NCBI GenBank assembly: GCA_043769295.1
Contig: JAYVJL010000152.1
Coordinates: 1-7,410 of the forward strand
Origin: Aalborgiella sp043769295
GTDB lineage: Bacteria > Pseudomonadota > Gammaproteobacteria > Burkholderiales > Burkholderiaceae_C
Reading direction: 5' to 3'
DNA length: 7,410 bases
Below are positions 1-6,628 of the stretch, in pieces. The notes beneath the pieces were generated by a model, which worked only from the letters and a program-made list of their open reading frames with translations, was not told where the DNA came from and made no database searches. The position numbers were made by a program, and so were the translations under genes. Within the stretch, counting starts at the first letter, position 1, and every line of letters begins with the position of its first letter.

Positions 1-622
1 CAACGTCAACAATTTCTACGACCCTGACAACAGCTTCATCAGCGCGGTGCTGCGCACCCGTCGCGGCATCCCCATCTCTTTGGCGGTGCTGTGGCTGGAG
101 TTGGCGCAGGGCTTGGGGCTGGAGGCGCGCGGCGTGGCGTTTCCAGGGCATTTCATGGTCAAGGTGACCTTGCCCAAAGGGCAGGTGGTGATTGACCCGT
201 TCACCGGCCAATCCCTCAGCCGCGAGGACTTGAGTGAACGGCTGCTGCCGTATCAACGTGGACAAAAAAGTCTGGAAGAAGATGAAGCGGGATTGGCAAT
301 GCCTGATTCAGACATTCCGCTGGGCCTGTACTTGCAGTCCGCTCCGCCACGCGATATCATCGCCCGCATGTTGCACAACCTGAAAGAAATCTACCGCACC
401 CAAGAAGACTGGCAGCGCATGATCCCCGTGCAAGACCGCCTGCTCGCTCTGGATACTGAAGCCTGGAGCGAGTACCGCGACCGAGGTCTGGCTTTTGCCG
501 AACTGGGCAAGGCAACGCCTGCGGTGCGAGATTTTGATGTCTACCTGGCCAACGCAGCCGATGCCGTCGATGCCAAAGAGATCGCCCTGCGTGCCGCCGA
601 GCTGCGACGGGCGATTATCTGA
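1..622 (+). CDS. SirB1-family protein (transglutaminase-like core plus TPR), 5' truncated
   Basis: The frame is open from base 2 to a TGA at 620-622, giving 206 residues; the true start lies left of the window. The fragment opens with NNFYDPDNSFISAVL and continues with RRGIPISLAVLWLE, a stretch typical of the SirB1 family (transglutaminase-like core type 2). The motif FPGHFMV follows (His at fragment residue 50), then VIDPFTG (Asp at residue 65), which match the His and Asp of a transglutaminase-like triad. No cysteine is seen in the visible core, so papain-like catalysis is doubtful. The last 90 or so residues (from PPRDIIARML) are alpha-helical with a TPR-like pattern (RMIPVQDRLLALD, YRDRGLAFAELGK), as usual in this family. 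The biochemical role is unknown; the link to the Salmonella invasion regulator in the name is historical. The protein is probably cytoplasmic. It converges on the ABC permease gene, with only 15 bases between the stop codons. Confidence 0.88.
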   Translation, partial: NVNNFYDPDNSFISAVLRTRRGIPISLAVLWLELAQGLGLEARGVAFPGHFMVKVTLPKGQVVIDPFTGQSLSREDLSERLLPYQRGQKSLEEDEAGLAMPDSDIPLGLYLQSAPPRDIIARMLHNLKEIYRTQEDWQRMIPVQDRLLALDTEAWSEYRDRGLAFAELGKATPAVRDFDVYLANAADAVDAKEIALRAAELRRAII

Positions 623-637
623 ACACGGTTTATTCTT

Positions 638-1405
638 TTAATCGTTCTGCGACCCACGGTGCGCCCAGGCGGTGGTGTGGTCCTCGATGTAGCTGAACAG
701 CTCGTACATCACCATCGCCATCGCACCCACCACAACCAAGCCCGCAAAAGCCAGACCCATTTGCATGGCCGAACCCGCCGAGATGAGCAGATAGCCGATG
801 CCTTCATTGGCCGCTGTCATTTCTGAGACGGTGGTGCCCACAAAAGCCAGCGTGATGGCGACTTTGAGCGAGCCGTAAAAGTAGGGCATGGAGCGGGGCA
901 GCCCAACTTTGGTCAGCACGTCCCAGCGTTTGGCACCCAGTACGCGCAGCACATCTTCCAGCTCAGGCTCCAACGTCGCCAATCCGGTGGCGATGTTGAC
1001 CATGATGGGAAAGAAGGAGATCAGGAAAGCCGTCAAAATCGCCGGCCCGACGCCGATGCCAAACCACACCACCAAAATCGGTACAAAAGCGGCCTTGGGC
1101 AGGGCGTTGAAGGCGGTCATCAGCGGGTAGACAGCGGCATAGGCCAAGCGGGAGCTGCCAATCACAAAACCCAGCAAGACGCCCACAATGATGGCGATGC
1201 CAAAACCCGCCATGGTGACCCAATAGGTGCGCCAGGCGTGGCCCGCGATCAGCTCTTTGTATTCCACAAACTGCGTCCAGATCCGATACGGACTGGGAAA
1301 GATGAACTCGGAGACATCGAAAATAGTGCAAATCGCCTGCCATAGCCCAATGATGGCGACCAGCAAGACCCAGGGTGACCAGCGTTCCAGTTGTTTTTTA
1401 TTCAT
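638..1405 (-). CDS. ABC transporter permease, SsuC/TauC/ThiX-like
   Basis: This is a 255-residue inner-membrane permease of the binding-protein-dependent transport family (BPD_transp_1). Hydrophobic segments lie near residues 11-28, 64-84, 87-100, 107-140, 180-195 and 218-238, consistent with about six helices. The stretch NALPKAAFVPILVVWFGIG (about 100-118) is the signature seen in sulfonate/nitrate/taurine/pyrimidine-type permeases. The cytoplasmic EAA loop that docks on the ATPase is at about 146-174 (EDVLRVLGAKRWDV, then G and P). The ATG at 1405 was chosen because it gives MNKKQLERWSPW directly before the first helix. A longer in-frame start at 1501 would add 32 polar residues and overlap the ATPase gene by 68 bases. 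No clear Shine-Dalgarno sequence precedes 1405; the gap to the ATPase stop is 28 bases, so translational coupling is plausible. It is the last gene of the operon. The fold is certain; the substrate is not determinable. Confidence 0.92.
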   Translation of the reverse strand: MNKKQLERWSPWVLLVAIIGLWQAICTIFDVSEFIFPSPYRIWTQFVEYKELIAGHAWRTYWVTMAGFGIAIIVGVLLGFVIGSSRLAYAAVYPLMTAFNALPKAAFVPILVVWFGIGVGPAILTAFLISFFPIMVNIATGLATLEPELEDVLRVLGAKRWDVLTKVGLPRSMPYFYGSLKVAITLAFVGTTVSEMTAANEGIGYLLISAGSAMQMGLAFAGLVVVGAMAMVMYELFSYIEDHTTAWAHRGSQND

Positions 1406-1433
1406 GTTGTGTCGTCGGAAGTTGGCAGTCGGC

Positions 1434-2300
1434 CTAGGCCACCGCTCCGGTTTTTCGGATGGAGCCAATGTGGCCACGCAGTTCGTACACGATCTCGCCA
1501 AACTCGGGGGTGTAGGTCACTTCCAGGTCGCGCGGGCGCGGCAAGTCGATCTCTCTTTTCACCATAAAGCGGCCCGGGCTTTTGCTCATCACATACACCG
1601 TGTCGGCTAAAAAGACGGATTCGCGCAGGTCATGCGTCACCAAAATCACGTTGAACTGCTGCTCGGTCCACAGGTCGCGCAAAATGCACCAGAGTTCCTC
1701 ACGGGTGAAGGCGTCCAGCGCGCCGAAGGGCTCGTCCAGCAGCAGCATTTTGGGTTCATGGATCAGCGCACGGCAAATGCTGACGCGCTGCTGCATCCCA
1801 CCGGAAAGTTGCCATGGAAACTTGTCTTCATAGCCCGCTAAACCCACGGTTTGCAGGAGCTTGCGGGCGCGGGCTTCGTATTCAGCCCGCTTGGCTTTGA
1901 AGTTGCTGCGAAAGGGTTCCACAATCTCCAACGGCAGCAGCACGTTGTTCATGGTGGTGCGCCATGGCAGCAGCGAAGGTGCCTGGAAGGCCATGCCCGA
2001 GATTTTCAAAGGCCCGGTCACCGGCTGGCCGTCGATCAAAATCCGGCCTTTGCTGGGCATCTTGAGCCCGGTGGTCAGCTTCATGAAGGTGGACTTGCCA
2101 CAACCTGATGGCCCCACAATGGCGATGAACTCGCCCTGTTTGACCTGCAGGTTGATGTCTTCCACCGCAAAATTGCCTTGCGCCAGCAGCTCGTCGTTGT
2201 AGGCGAGCCAGACGTTTTGGAAATCTACAAAGGTGGCGTCTGCAGCACATGCCAGAGACGCCACAGCCGTGGGCGAGCCAAGTTCACCCATCATGTGCAT
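1434..2300 (-). CDS. ABC transporter ATP-binding protein, SsuB/TauB/NrtD-like
   Basis: This 288-residue protein is the cytoplasmic ATPase that energises the neighbouring permease. All the motifs of an active ABC ATPase are intact: Walker A GPSGCGKST (63-71), Q-loop MAFQAPSLLPWRT (103-115), signature LSGGMQQR (165-172), Walker B MLLLDEP (185-191) with catalytic Glu190, D-loop ALDA (194-197) and switch His223 in VTHD. The sequence around the Q-loop and the DAFTREELW stretch fit the nitrate/sulfonate/taurine subfamily. About 20 residues precede the start of the domain. Three ATG codons lie close together (2300, 2294 and 2291) and none has a convincing Shine-Dalgarno sequence, so the exact start is uncertain by up to three residues. 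It begins 13 bases after the binding-protein stop codon, so the two are almost certainly cotranscribed. Confidence 0.95.
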   Translation of the reverse strand: MHMMGELGSPTAVASLACAADATFVDFQNVWLAYNDELLAQGNFAVEDINLQVKQGEFIAIVGPSGCGKSTFMKLTTGLKMPSKGRILIDGQPVTGPLKISGMAFQAPSLLPWRTTMNNVLLPLEIVEPFRSNFKAKRAEYEARARKLLQTVGLAGYEDKFPWQLSGGMQQRVSICRALIHEPKMLLLDEPFGALDAFTREELWCILRDLWTEQQFNVILVTHDLRESVFLADTVYVMSKSPGRFMVKREIDLPRPRDLEVTYTPEFGEIVYELRGHIGSIRKTGAVA

Positions 2301-2313
2301 TCGAGTTCGAGGT

Positions 2314-3366
2314 TTATTTTTTGGCAGTCAAGACGTTCAACTCGGCTGCACTGGGCAGAAACGAGCCGTTCCACACGGCATCCGCGTTGACACGGCTCTT
2401 GGTGTTGAACGCGTCAGACACCTGCGATGCCATGAGTGACAAACGCGGGCCTTTGACCTGACCAAAACCTTCAGCACGCGCATCAGCGCTGTTGATGACG
2501 GTGTCGATGGCGAGCTTCAAACGGCGTGTTTCCAAGGCGGAGTTGATGATGCCGTCACGCGCTTTGACGGTTTCAATCGCCGCTTCCGGCTTGGCCATCA
2601 CGTCTTTCATGCCCTTGGCGAAAGCGCTCAGGAAAGCGCGTACGGCGGCCGGGTTTTCCTTCAGGATTTTGGGGGTGGCGATGATGACGTTGCCGTAGAG
2701 CTTGACGCCAAAGTCAGCGTAGGGCAAAACCACCACGTCTTCGGCTTTGACGCCACGCGCTTCCAGATTGAGCAGCGAGGTGAAGGTGAAGCCGGTGATG
2801 GCATCCACATCACCACGGGCCAGCATGGTTTCACGCAGTGAGGGGTCCATCGCGGTCCATTGCACGCCGGTCACGTTGTTGGCTTTGGCAAAAATCGGGA
2901 AGGCGCGGCGGCCGGCGTCAAACACCGGTGCGCCGAGTTTTTTACCGTTCAGATCGGCAGGGGTTTTGATGCCTGATTTTTTCAGCGCCATGACCGATGC
3001 CGGCGTGTTGTTGTAGACCATCATCACGGCGACGGGTTTATTGGGCGCATCCGGGTTGTTGGCATGGAACTCCATCAGCGCGGCCAAATCGGCAAAACCC
3101 ATGTCGTAGGTGCCAGAGGCGACGCGTGTGACCGCACCACCCGAGCCGTTACCGGCGTCAATGGTCACGTCCAACTTGGCGTCTTTGAAATAACCTTTGG
3201 CGGCGGGCACCAAAAACAAGGCGGCTGGGCCTTCAAAACGCCAGTCGAGCTGAAATTTGATGGGTGTCAGGCTTTGGGCCTGAGCTGTCCCCAGCGTGGT
3301 CAACGACCCAGTGGTTAAAAGTGCCAATGCCAGAACACTGGATTTGAGAAGCGTACGTTTTGTCAT
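2314..3366 (-). CDS. ABC transporter periplasmic substrate-binding protein, NMT1/THI5-like
   Basis: This 350-residue binding protein captures the substrate in the periplasm and delivers it to the adjacent permease. The N-terminus is a clear Sec signal peptide: MTKR, a hydrophobic core (about 10-26) and a cleavage site AQA|QS after residue 30. The mature part opens with PIKFQLDWRFEGPAALFLVP and AAKGYFKDAKLDVTI, the start of the NMT1/THI5-like fold (the SsuA/TauA/ThiY group). RVASGTYDMGFADLAALMEF (about 81-100) is the usual hinge and ligand loop region. Length is normal for the family. The ATG at 3366 is preceded six bases upstream by a short AGG (3373-3375). Candidate ligands for the group include aliphatic sulfonates, nitrate, taurine, thiamine pyrimidine precursors and aromatic acids. 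The LDW-type start leans slightly to the THI5/ThiY branch, but no thiamine riboswitch is seen upstream, so I leave the ligand open. It is the first gene of the three-gene operon. Confidence 0.92.
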   Translation of the reverse strand: MTKRTLLKSSVLALALLTTGSLTTLGTAQAQSLTPIKFQLDWRFEGPAALFLVPAAKGYFKDAKLDVTIDAGNGSGGAVTRVASGTYDMGFADLAALMEFHANNPDAPNKPVAVMMVYNNTPASVMALKKSGIKTPADLNGKKLGAPVFDAGRRAFPIFAKANNVTGVQWTAMDPSLRETMLARGDVDAITGFTFTSLLNLEARGVKAEDVVVLPYADFGVKLYGNVIIATPKILKENPAAVRAFLSAFAKGMKDVMAKPEAAIETVKARDGIINSALETRRLKLAIDTVINSADARAEGFGQVKGPRLSLMASQVSDAFNTKSRVNADAVWNGSFLPSAAELNVLTAKK

Positions 3367-3468
3367 CGAATGCCTAGAAGTGGTGTGAAGCGTTAATTCT
3401 TACGCAAAAAAACATGCCCAAATTTAAAAATAACGCAGGTGAAACCCTAGCTTTTGAATTTATTTTGT
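3367..3468. other. 102-base AT-rich gap between eptA and the ABC operon
   Basis: The gap follows the eptA stop and leads into the binding-protein gene on the same strand. It is AT-rich with several A and T runs. I see no strong terminator after eptA, no thiamine-pyrophosphate riboswitch elements and no convincing -35/-10 pair, although an imperfect pair (TTGGGC, 17 bases, AATTAA on the minus strand) is present. An imperfect palindrome GCGTTAATTCTTACGC (3390-3405) could be an operator. Whether the ABC operon has its own promoter here or is read through from eptA is undecided. Confidence 0.4.
3373..3375 (-). promoter_or_regulatory. Weak ribosome binding site of the binding-protein gene
   Basis: On the minus strand a short TAGG/AGG lies six bases before the ATG at 3366 and supports that start. 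It is a minimal Shine-Dalgarno sequence. Confidence 0.35.
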
Positions 3469-5211
3469 CTATTTTGATTTACAGCCAGCGTAAACATCCA
3501 GTTCCGGTTTGTAGACACTGGTCTGGATATCCAGCAAACCCAACACAGAGTGAAAGTAGTTGTCGTGCGAGAGGCGCTTGTTTTTTTGCTGGTTGAGGCA
3601 GGCCGCATTGATGCCAAAGCGCTGTAAAAAATCGTTGGACAGCCAGCTGATCCAGGGCACACGCTTTTGAACATCGGGTGCAATAGCATAGGGAAGGCCG
3701 TGCAGGTAGATGTTGTTTTCGCCCAGAGACTCGCCATGGTCGGCCACGTACATCATGGCGGTTTGTGCGTTGGGGTGGATGTTTTTGAGATAGGTGATGA
3801 CGGAGTTGAGGAAGTGATCTGTGTAAAGCAGCGTGTTGTCATAGGCGTTGGTGACCTCGGCACGGGTGCAGTCTTGCAGGATGTTGGTGGTGCATGCGGG
3901 CTGGAATTTCTTGAAAGCCTCGGGCGCCCGCTTGTAATAGGCGGGGCCGTGGCTGCCCATTTGGTGCATGACGACGACGACACCTTTGTCCAGACGGTCA
4001 ATCGGCAGCACGGCTAGGCGCTCGCTCAGCTGTTGCAGCATCATTTCATCAAAGCATTCGCCTGTGTTGCAAAATTTGGGGTCATCTTGTCTGCCCGTGG
4101 AAACACTCAGGATACGGTCGCACACCCCTTTGCAGCCTGATTGATTTTCAAGCCAGATCACCGCCAGTCCTGCACGCTTCAGCACGTCAATCAAGTTTTC
4201 ATAATTTTGCGGGTTGTCCTCAAAAGCGGACTTCCCCAGGTGGGAGAACATGCAAGGCAGGGCCGTCGCCGTGCTGGTGCCGCAGGACCATACGTTTTGG
4301 AAGCTGGTCAGTTCACCCCGTTTGTCGCTGTTCTTCTGCAATTGGTCCAGGGCGGGCGTGGTGTCCCGGTCGTAGCCATTGATGCCAAAGTTGCCGCTGC
4401 GGGCGGTCTCGCCCACCACCAAAATCAGTATCGGCGATTGCGGCTGGTTGGCATAACTGGTGCCAAGTTTGGCGTCAATCCCCAGCGGCACGATGGTGGT
4501 GCTGGCGTTCGATTGAAAGGGTTTAAAGAGCACATCACCCGCAGCGTAGAACGAATTCAAGGGGTTGATCAAAAACCGCAACTGGATGTTGTTTCGCATG
4601 GTGGAGGCAAAATCTTGATAAATAGGCAGCACCGCCAGCACGGATAAAGCAATACCCGCTACAAAAAGAAAAGCATTGTGGGCGATTTGCCGCAGCAGGG
4701 AGACGCGTTTGACCTGCACCCGCCACAGCCAGACCATGGGCAGAACGGCGAAGCCCAGCACGGTGAGCAGCATTTTCCAGCTGGTCAAGTCGCGTGATTC
4801 GCGCAGGTCGGTTTGCATCACGTTGACCATCATGGTGCTGTCGATAACCACACCGTAGCTGAGCATGAAATAGCCGCCCACAGCAGCGCTGATCAAGAAG
4901 ATGGAAATCACCGGTTTGAGCGTCCAGCGCCAGCACAGGATGCTCATCAGCATACCGGTCAAGGCGGTAATCAGCAGGGCAAAAGACCCGCCAAACCACA
5001 GCGCCCGAAGGTCATTCATCTCGGGCAGTCGGACCAGCTCTTGCCACAGCGCCCAGTTGCCCAGGGTGGCCAACCAGACGCTGGCCAGAACAATCAACCA
5101 ACTCGGGTGGATGCCGTGCTCGCCATCGCTTTCAAACTCGCGGTTGGACGCGGCAAACGCATAGCGAGAAGAGATTGGAGAAGAGATTTTTTTGGTGCCG
5201 AATAATTTCAA
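3469..5211 (-). CDS. eptA: Lipid A phosphoethanolamine transferase, EptA/MCR-like
   Basis: This 580-residue inner-membrane enzyme belongs to the family that transfers phosphoethanolamine from phosphatidylethanolamine to lipid A, reducing surface negative charge. Five hydrophobic helices are visible (about 39-59, 72-93, 101-122, 146-164, 180-198), followed by a periplasmic sulfatase-fold domain from about 258. Key residues are all present: metal ligand Glu268 in VVGETAR, nucleophile Thr312 in SCGTSTATALPC, His421 in HQMGSHGPAYYKR, Asp491-His492 in ADHGESLGEN, and His504 in YLHG. Cysteine pairs fit the disulfides of the family (310/320, 360/364, 381/386, 440/448). The enzyme should therefore be active. 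Homologues can lower polymyxin sensitivity, but this one looks chromosomal and intrinsic: no mobile element flanks it. The start is odd: an in-frame stop is at 5221-5223 and no ATG lies between it and the first helix, so TTG at 5211 is the best choice. No PmrAB-like genes are adjacent. Confidence 0.93.
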   Translation of the reverse strand: MKLFGTKKISSPISSRYAFAASNREFESDGEHGIHPSWLIVLASVWLATLGNWALWQELVRLPEMNDLRALWFGGSFALLITALTGMLMSILCWRWTLKPVISIFLISAAVGGYFMLSYGVVIDSTMMVNVMQTDLRESRDLTSWKMLLTVLGFAVLPMVWLWRVQVKRVSLLRQIAHNAFLFVAGIALSVLAVLPIYQDFASTMRNNIQLRFLINPLNSFYAAGDVLFKPFQSNASTTIVPLGIDAKLGTSYANQPQSPILILVVGETARSGNFGINGYDRDTTPALDQLQKNSDKRGELTSFQNVWSCGTSTATALPCMFSHLGKSAFEDNPQNYENLIDVLKRAGLAVIWLENQSGCKGVCDRILSVSTGRQDDPKFCNTGECFDEMMLQQLSERLAVLPIDRLDKGVVVVMHQMGSHGPAYYKRAPEAFKKFQPACTTNILQDCTRAEVTNAYDNTLLYTDHFLNSVITYLKNIHPNAQTAMMYVADHGESLGENNIYLHGLPYAIAPDVQKRVPWISWLSNDFLQRFGINAACLNQQKNKRLSHDNYFHSVLGLLDIQTSVYKPELDVYAGCKSK

Positions 5212-5243
5212 AACAGGGCGCTATTAAAAAACATGGCGCTATT
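5208..5243 (-). repeat. 18-bp imperfect tandem duplication across the eptA start
   Basis: Read on the minus strand, AATAGCGCCATGTTTTTT (5243 to 5226) is followed at once by AATAGCGCCCTGTTTTGA (5225 to 5208). They match at 15 of 18 positions. The TTG start of eptA (5211-5209) lies at the end of the second copy. The ATG of the first copy opens an 8-codon frame (5234 to 5208) whose TGA overlaps the TTG. The repeated AATAGCGCC could alternatively be a paired operator with an 18-base period. Confidence 0.75.
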
Positions 5244-5275
5244 GTCTCTGATTGAGGCGCGCCATTGGAATACGT

Positions 5276-5281
5276 CTCCTC
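5276..5281 (-). promoter_or_regulatory. Shine-Dalgarno-like GAGGAG upstream of eptA, ahead of a mini-ORF
   Basis: On the minus strand GAGGAG lies ten bases before an ATG at 5265. That ATG opens an eight-residue frame (MARLNQRQ, stop TAG at 5239-5241) which is in phase with eptA but separated from it by three stop codons. It is the best ribosome-binding-like sequence in the gap, and it does not sit at a usable distance from the eptA TTG. Translation from it is unproven. Confidence 0.3.
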
Positions 5282-5324
5282 ACAACTTGGTAAAGAACGG
5301 GTTGAGCAGGCATCTATACACCGT

Positions 5325-5384
5325 CAAATTGCTATTAATTCAATAGCAATTTAGGCAATAAATACGCCGGCTACAGGCATATTT
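5325..5384. repeat. Intergenic palindromic repeat, comamonad type (degenerate)
   Basis: AAATTGCTATT (5326-5336) and AATAGCAATTT (5342-5352) form a perfect 11-bp inverted repeat with a 5-base loop AATTC. The flank to 5384 (minus strand AAATATGCCTGTAGCCGGCG) resembles, from memory, the longer intergenic repeat common in Comamonadaceae, in which a GCCTCTAGCGC-like part adjoins a GCTATT...AATAGC palindrome. The palindrome is seen directly; the repeat-family assignment is inference. It lies between dnaJ and eptA, about 80 bases after the dnaJ stop, and could fold in the transcript. It lacks the GC-rich stem and long T-run of a standard terminator. Confidence 0.6.
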
Positions 5385-5390
5385 GGCTTG

Positions 5391-5421
5391 TTTATAGCGT
5401 ATCCTGGCTAAAAACAGTCAA
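5391..5421 (-). promoter_or_regulatory. Candidate sigma-70 promoter for eptA
   Basis: On the minus strand TTGACT (5421 to 5416) and TATAAA (5396 to 5391) each match the consensus at five of six positions, but the 19-base spacing is long. A second weaker pair, TTGAAT (5343-5338) and TATAGA (5318-5313), also 19 apart, lies nearer eptA and overlaps the palindrome. Either could drive eptA; neither is secure. Confidence 0.28.
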
Positions 5422-5439
5422 ATGCGCCCTCTTTTAGCC
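5406..5439. repeat. Inverted repeat overlapping the dnaJ stop codon
   Basis: GGCTAAAA (5406-5413) and TTTTAGCC (5432-5439) are perfectly complementary over 8 bp with an 18-base loop. The right arm covers the dnaJ stop codon (TAA, minus strand, 5436-5434). In dnaJ mRNA it would form a hairpin at the 3' end, possibly protecting the transcript or weakly terminating it; the AU-rich stem and large loop make a strong terminator unlikely. Confidence 0.35.
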
Positions 5440-6582
5440 CTTGAAAAAGCCTTTCAGCTTGTCCGCCCAGCTGTCGCTGTTGGGCGAGTGCTTGGCACCA
5501 CCTTTTTTGAGCGATTCGTCGAACTCCTTCAACAGCTTGCGTTGATGCTCTGTCAGCTTGACCGGGGTTTCCACGGTGATGTGGCAGTACAAATCGCCCG
5601 GGTAGCTGCTGCGCACGCCCTTGATGCCTTTGCCGCGCAGGCGGAATTGCTTGCCCGCTTGCGTGCCGTCGGGGATGTCAATCGCCGCTTTGCCAGCCAG
5701 GGTGGGCACGTCGATTTCACCACCCAGCGCGGCAGTGGTGAAGCTGATCGGCACCGAGCAGTGCAGGTCGTCGCCATCACGTTCAAAAATATCGTGCTTT
5801 TTCAGGCGGATTTCGATGTACAAATCGCCCGGTGGGCCGCCGTTGGTGCCCGGCTCGCCGTTGCCGGTGGAGCGGATGCGCATGTTGTCGTCAATACCCG
5901 CCGGGATTTTGACTTCGAGTGTTTTATTCGTTTTTGTTTTACCCACGCCCATGCAGGCAGAGCACGGCTCGGGGATGAGCTTGCCTGTGCCTTTGCAGGT
6001 CGGGCAGGTTTGTTGCACGCTGAAAAAGCCCTGGCGCATCTGCACCTGGCCATGGCCATGGCAGATGGTGCAGGTGACAACTTTGGTGCCTGGCTTGGCA
6101 CCGCTACCGTGGCAGGTGTTGCAATCGTCCCAGCTGGGGATGCGGATCTGTGCGTCTTTGCCCAATGCCGCTTCTTCCAGCGTCACTTCCATAGCGTAGC
6201 TTAAATCGCCGCCCCGGTAAACCTGCCGGCCACCCTGGCCGCGAGCGCCACGGCCGCCTGCGCCGCCAAATACGTCGCCAAAAATATCCCCAAAAGCCTC
6301 GGCAAAACCGCCAAAACCTTCACCGCCCGCACCCCCACGCATATTGGGGTCGACTCCGGCAAAGCCATGCTGGTCGTAGGCGGCGCGCTTCTGGCTGTCA
6401 GACAGCATCTCGTAGGCTTCTTTGGCCTCTTTGAATTTTGCTTCAGCGGCCTTGGCGTGGTCGTCCTGATTGCGGTCAGGATGGTGCTTCATGGCCAGCT
6501 TGCGGTAGGCTTTTTTGATTTCTTCATCAGACGCGTTTTTAGGCACGCCCAGGGTTTCGTAATAGTCGCGTTTGGTAGACAT
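5434..6582 (-). CDS. dnaJ: Chaperone protein DnaJ (type I Hsp40)
   Basis: This 382-residue cytoplasmic co-chaperone delivers unfolded clients to DnaK and stimulates its ATPase. It has full type I architecture: a J domain (about 5-73) with the HPD motif at 34-36, a Gly/Phe-rich linker (about 82-118), and a zinc domain with four CxxCxGxG repeats, CNTCHGSG (154-161), CTICHGHG (171-178), CPTCKGTG (193-200) and CSACMGVG (207-214). Two beta-sandwich client-binding domains follow, with the expected GDLYIEI and PGDLYCHITVE motifs and a C-terminal dimerisation tail. Length is as expected and no key residue is missing. The ATG at 6582 gives the canonical MSTKRDYYETLGV start; no strong Shine-Dalgarno sequence precedes it. 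It follows dnaK on the same strand after 113 bases, the usual dnaK-dnaJ order, so cotranscription is likely. No heat-shock sigma-32 promoter is evident in the gap. Confidence 0.98.
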   Translation of the reverse strand: MSTKRDYYETLGVPKNASDEEIKKAYRKLAMKHHPDRNQDDHAKAAEAKFKEAKEAYEMLSDSQKRAAYDQHGFAGVDPNMRGGAGGEGFGGFAEAFGDIFGDVFGGAGGRGARGQGGRQVYRGGDLSYAMEVTLEEAALGKDAQIRIPSWDDCNTCHGSGAKPGTKVVTCTICHGHGQVQMRQGFFSVQQTCPTCKGTGKLIPEPCSACMGVGKTKTNKTLEVKIPAGIDDNMRIRSTGNGEPGTNGGPPGDLYIEIRLKKHDIFERDGDDLHCSVPISFTTAALGGEIDVPTLAGKAAIDIPDGTQAGKQFRLRGKGIKGVRSSYPGDLYCHITVETPVKLTEHQRKLLKEFDESLKKGGAKHSPNSDSWADKLKGFFKG

Positions 6583-6628
6583 AGTAGCTTGTTTGTTCTT
6601 GAACGCAGCGGGTGCGATTTAAATGCAC

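Noticed and set aside
612..644. Inverted repeat CGATTA/TAATCG at the convergent ends of the SirB1 and permease genes, as a bidirectional terminator
   Set aside because: There are only six AT-rich base pairs with a loop of about 21 bases, reaching into both coding regions; this is easily chance.
1406..1501. N-terminal extension of the permease to a start at 1501
   Set aside because: It would overlap the conserved ATPase gene by 68 bases and add a polar Arg-rich stretch not typical of the family; the ATG at 1405 fits the first membrane helix.
3367..3468. Possible thiamine-pyrophosphate riboswitch ahead of the THI5-like binding protein
   Set aside because: The conserved CTGAGA core and paired helices are absent, and the gap is too AT-rich and too short.
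4141..4647. Open frame of 168 codons on the + strand, antisense to eptA
   Set aside because: It lies entirely opposite conserved EptA catalytic sequence, and its translation is low-complexity with no recognisable domain.
5422..6204. Long open frame of 260 codons on the + strand, antisense to dnaJ
   Set aside because: It is fully antisense to a strongly conserved gene, has no family-like motifs, and is a by-product of the GC-rich codon usage of dnaJ.
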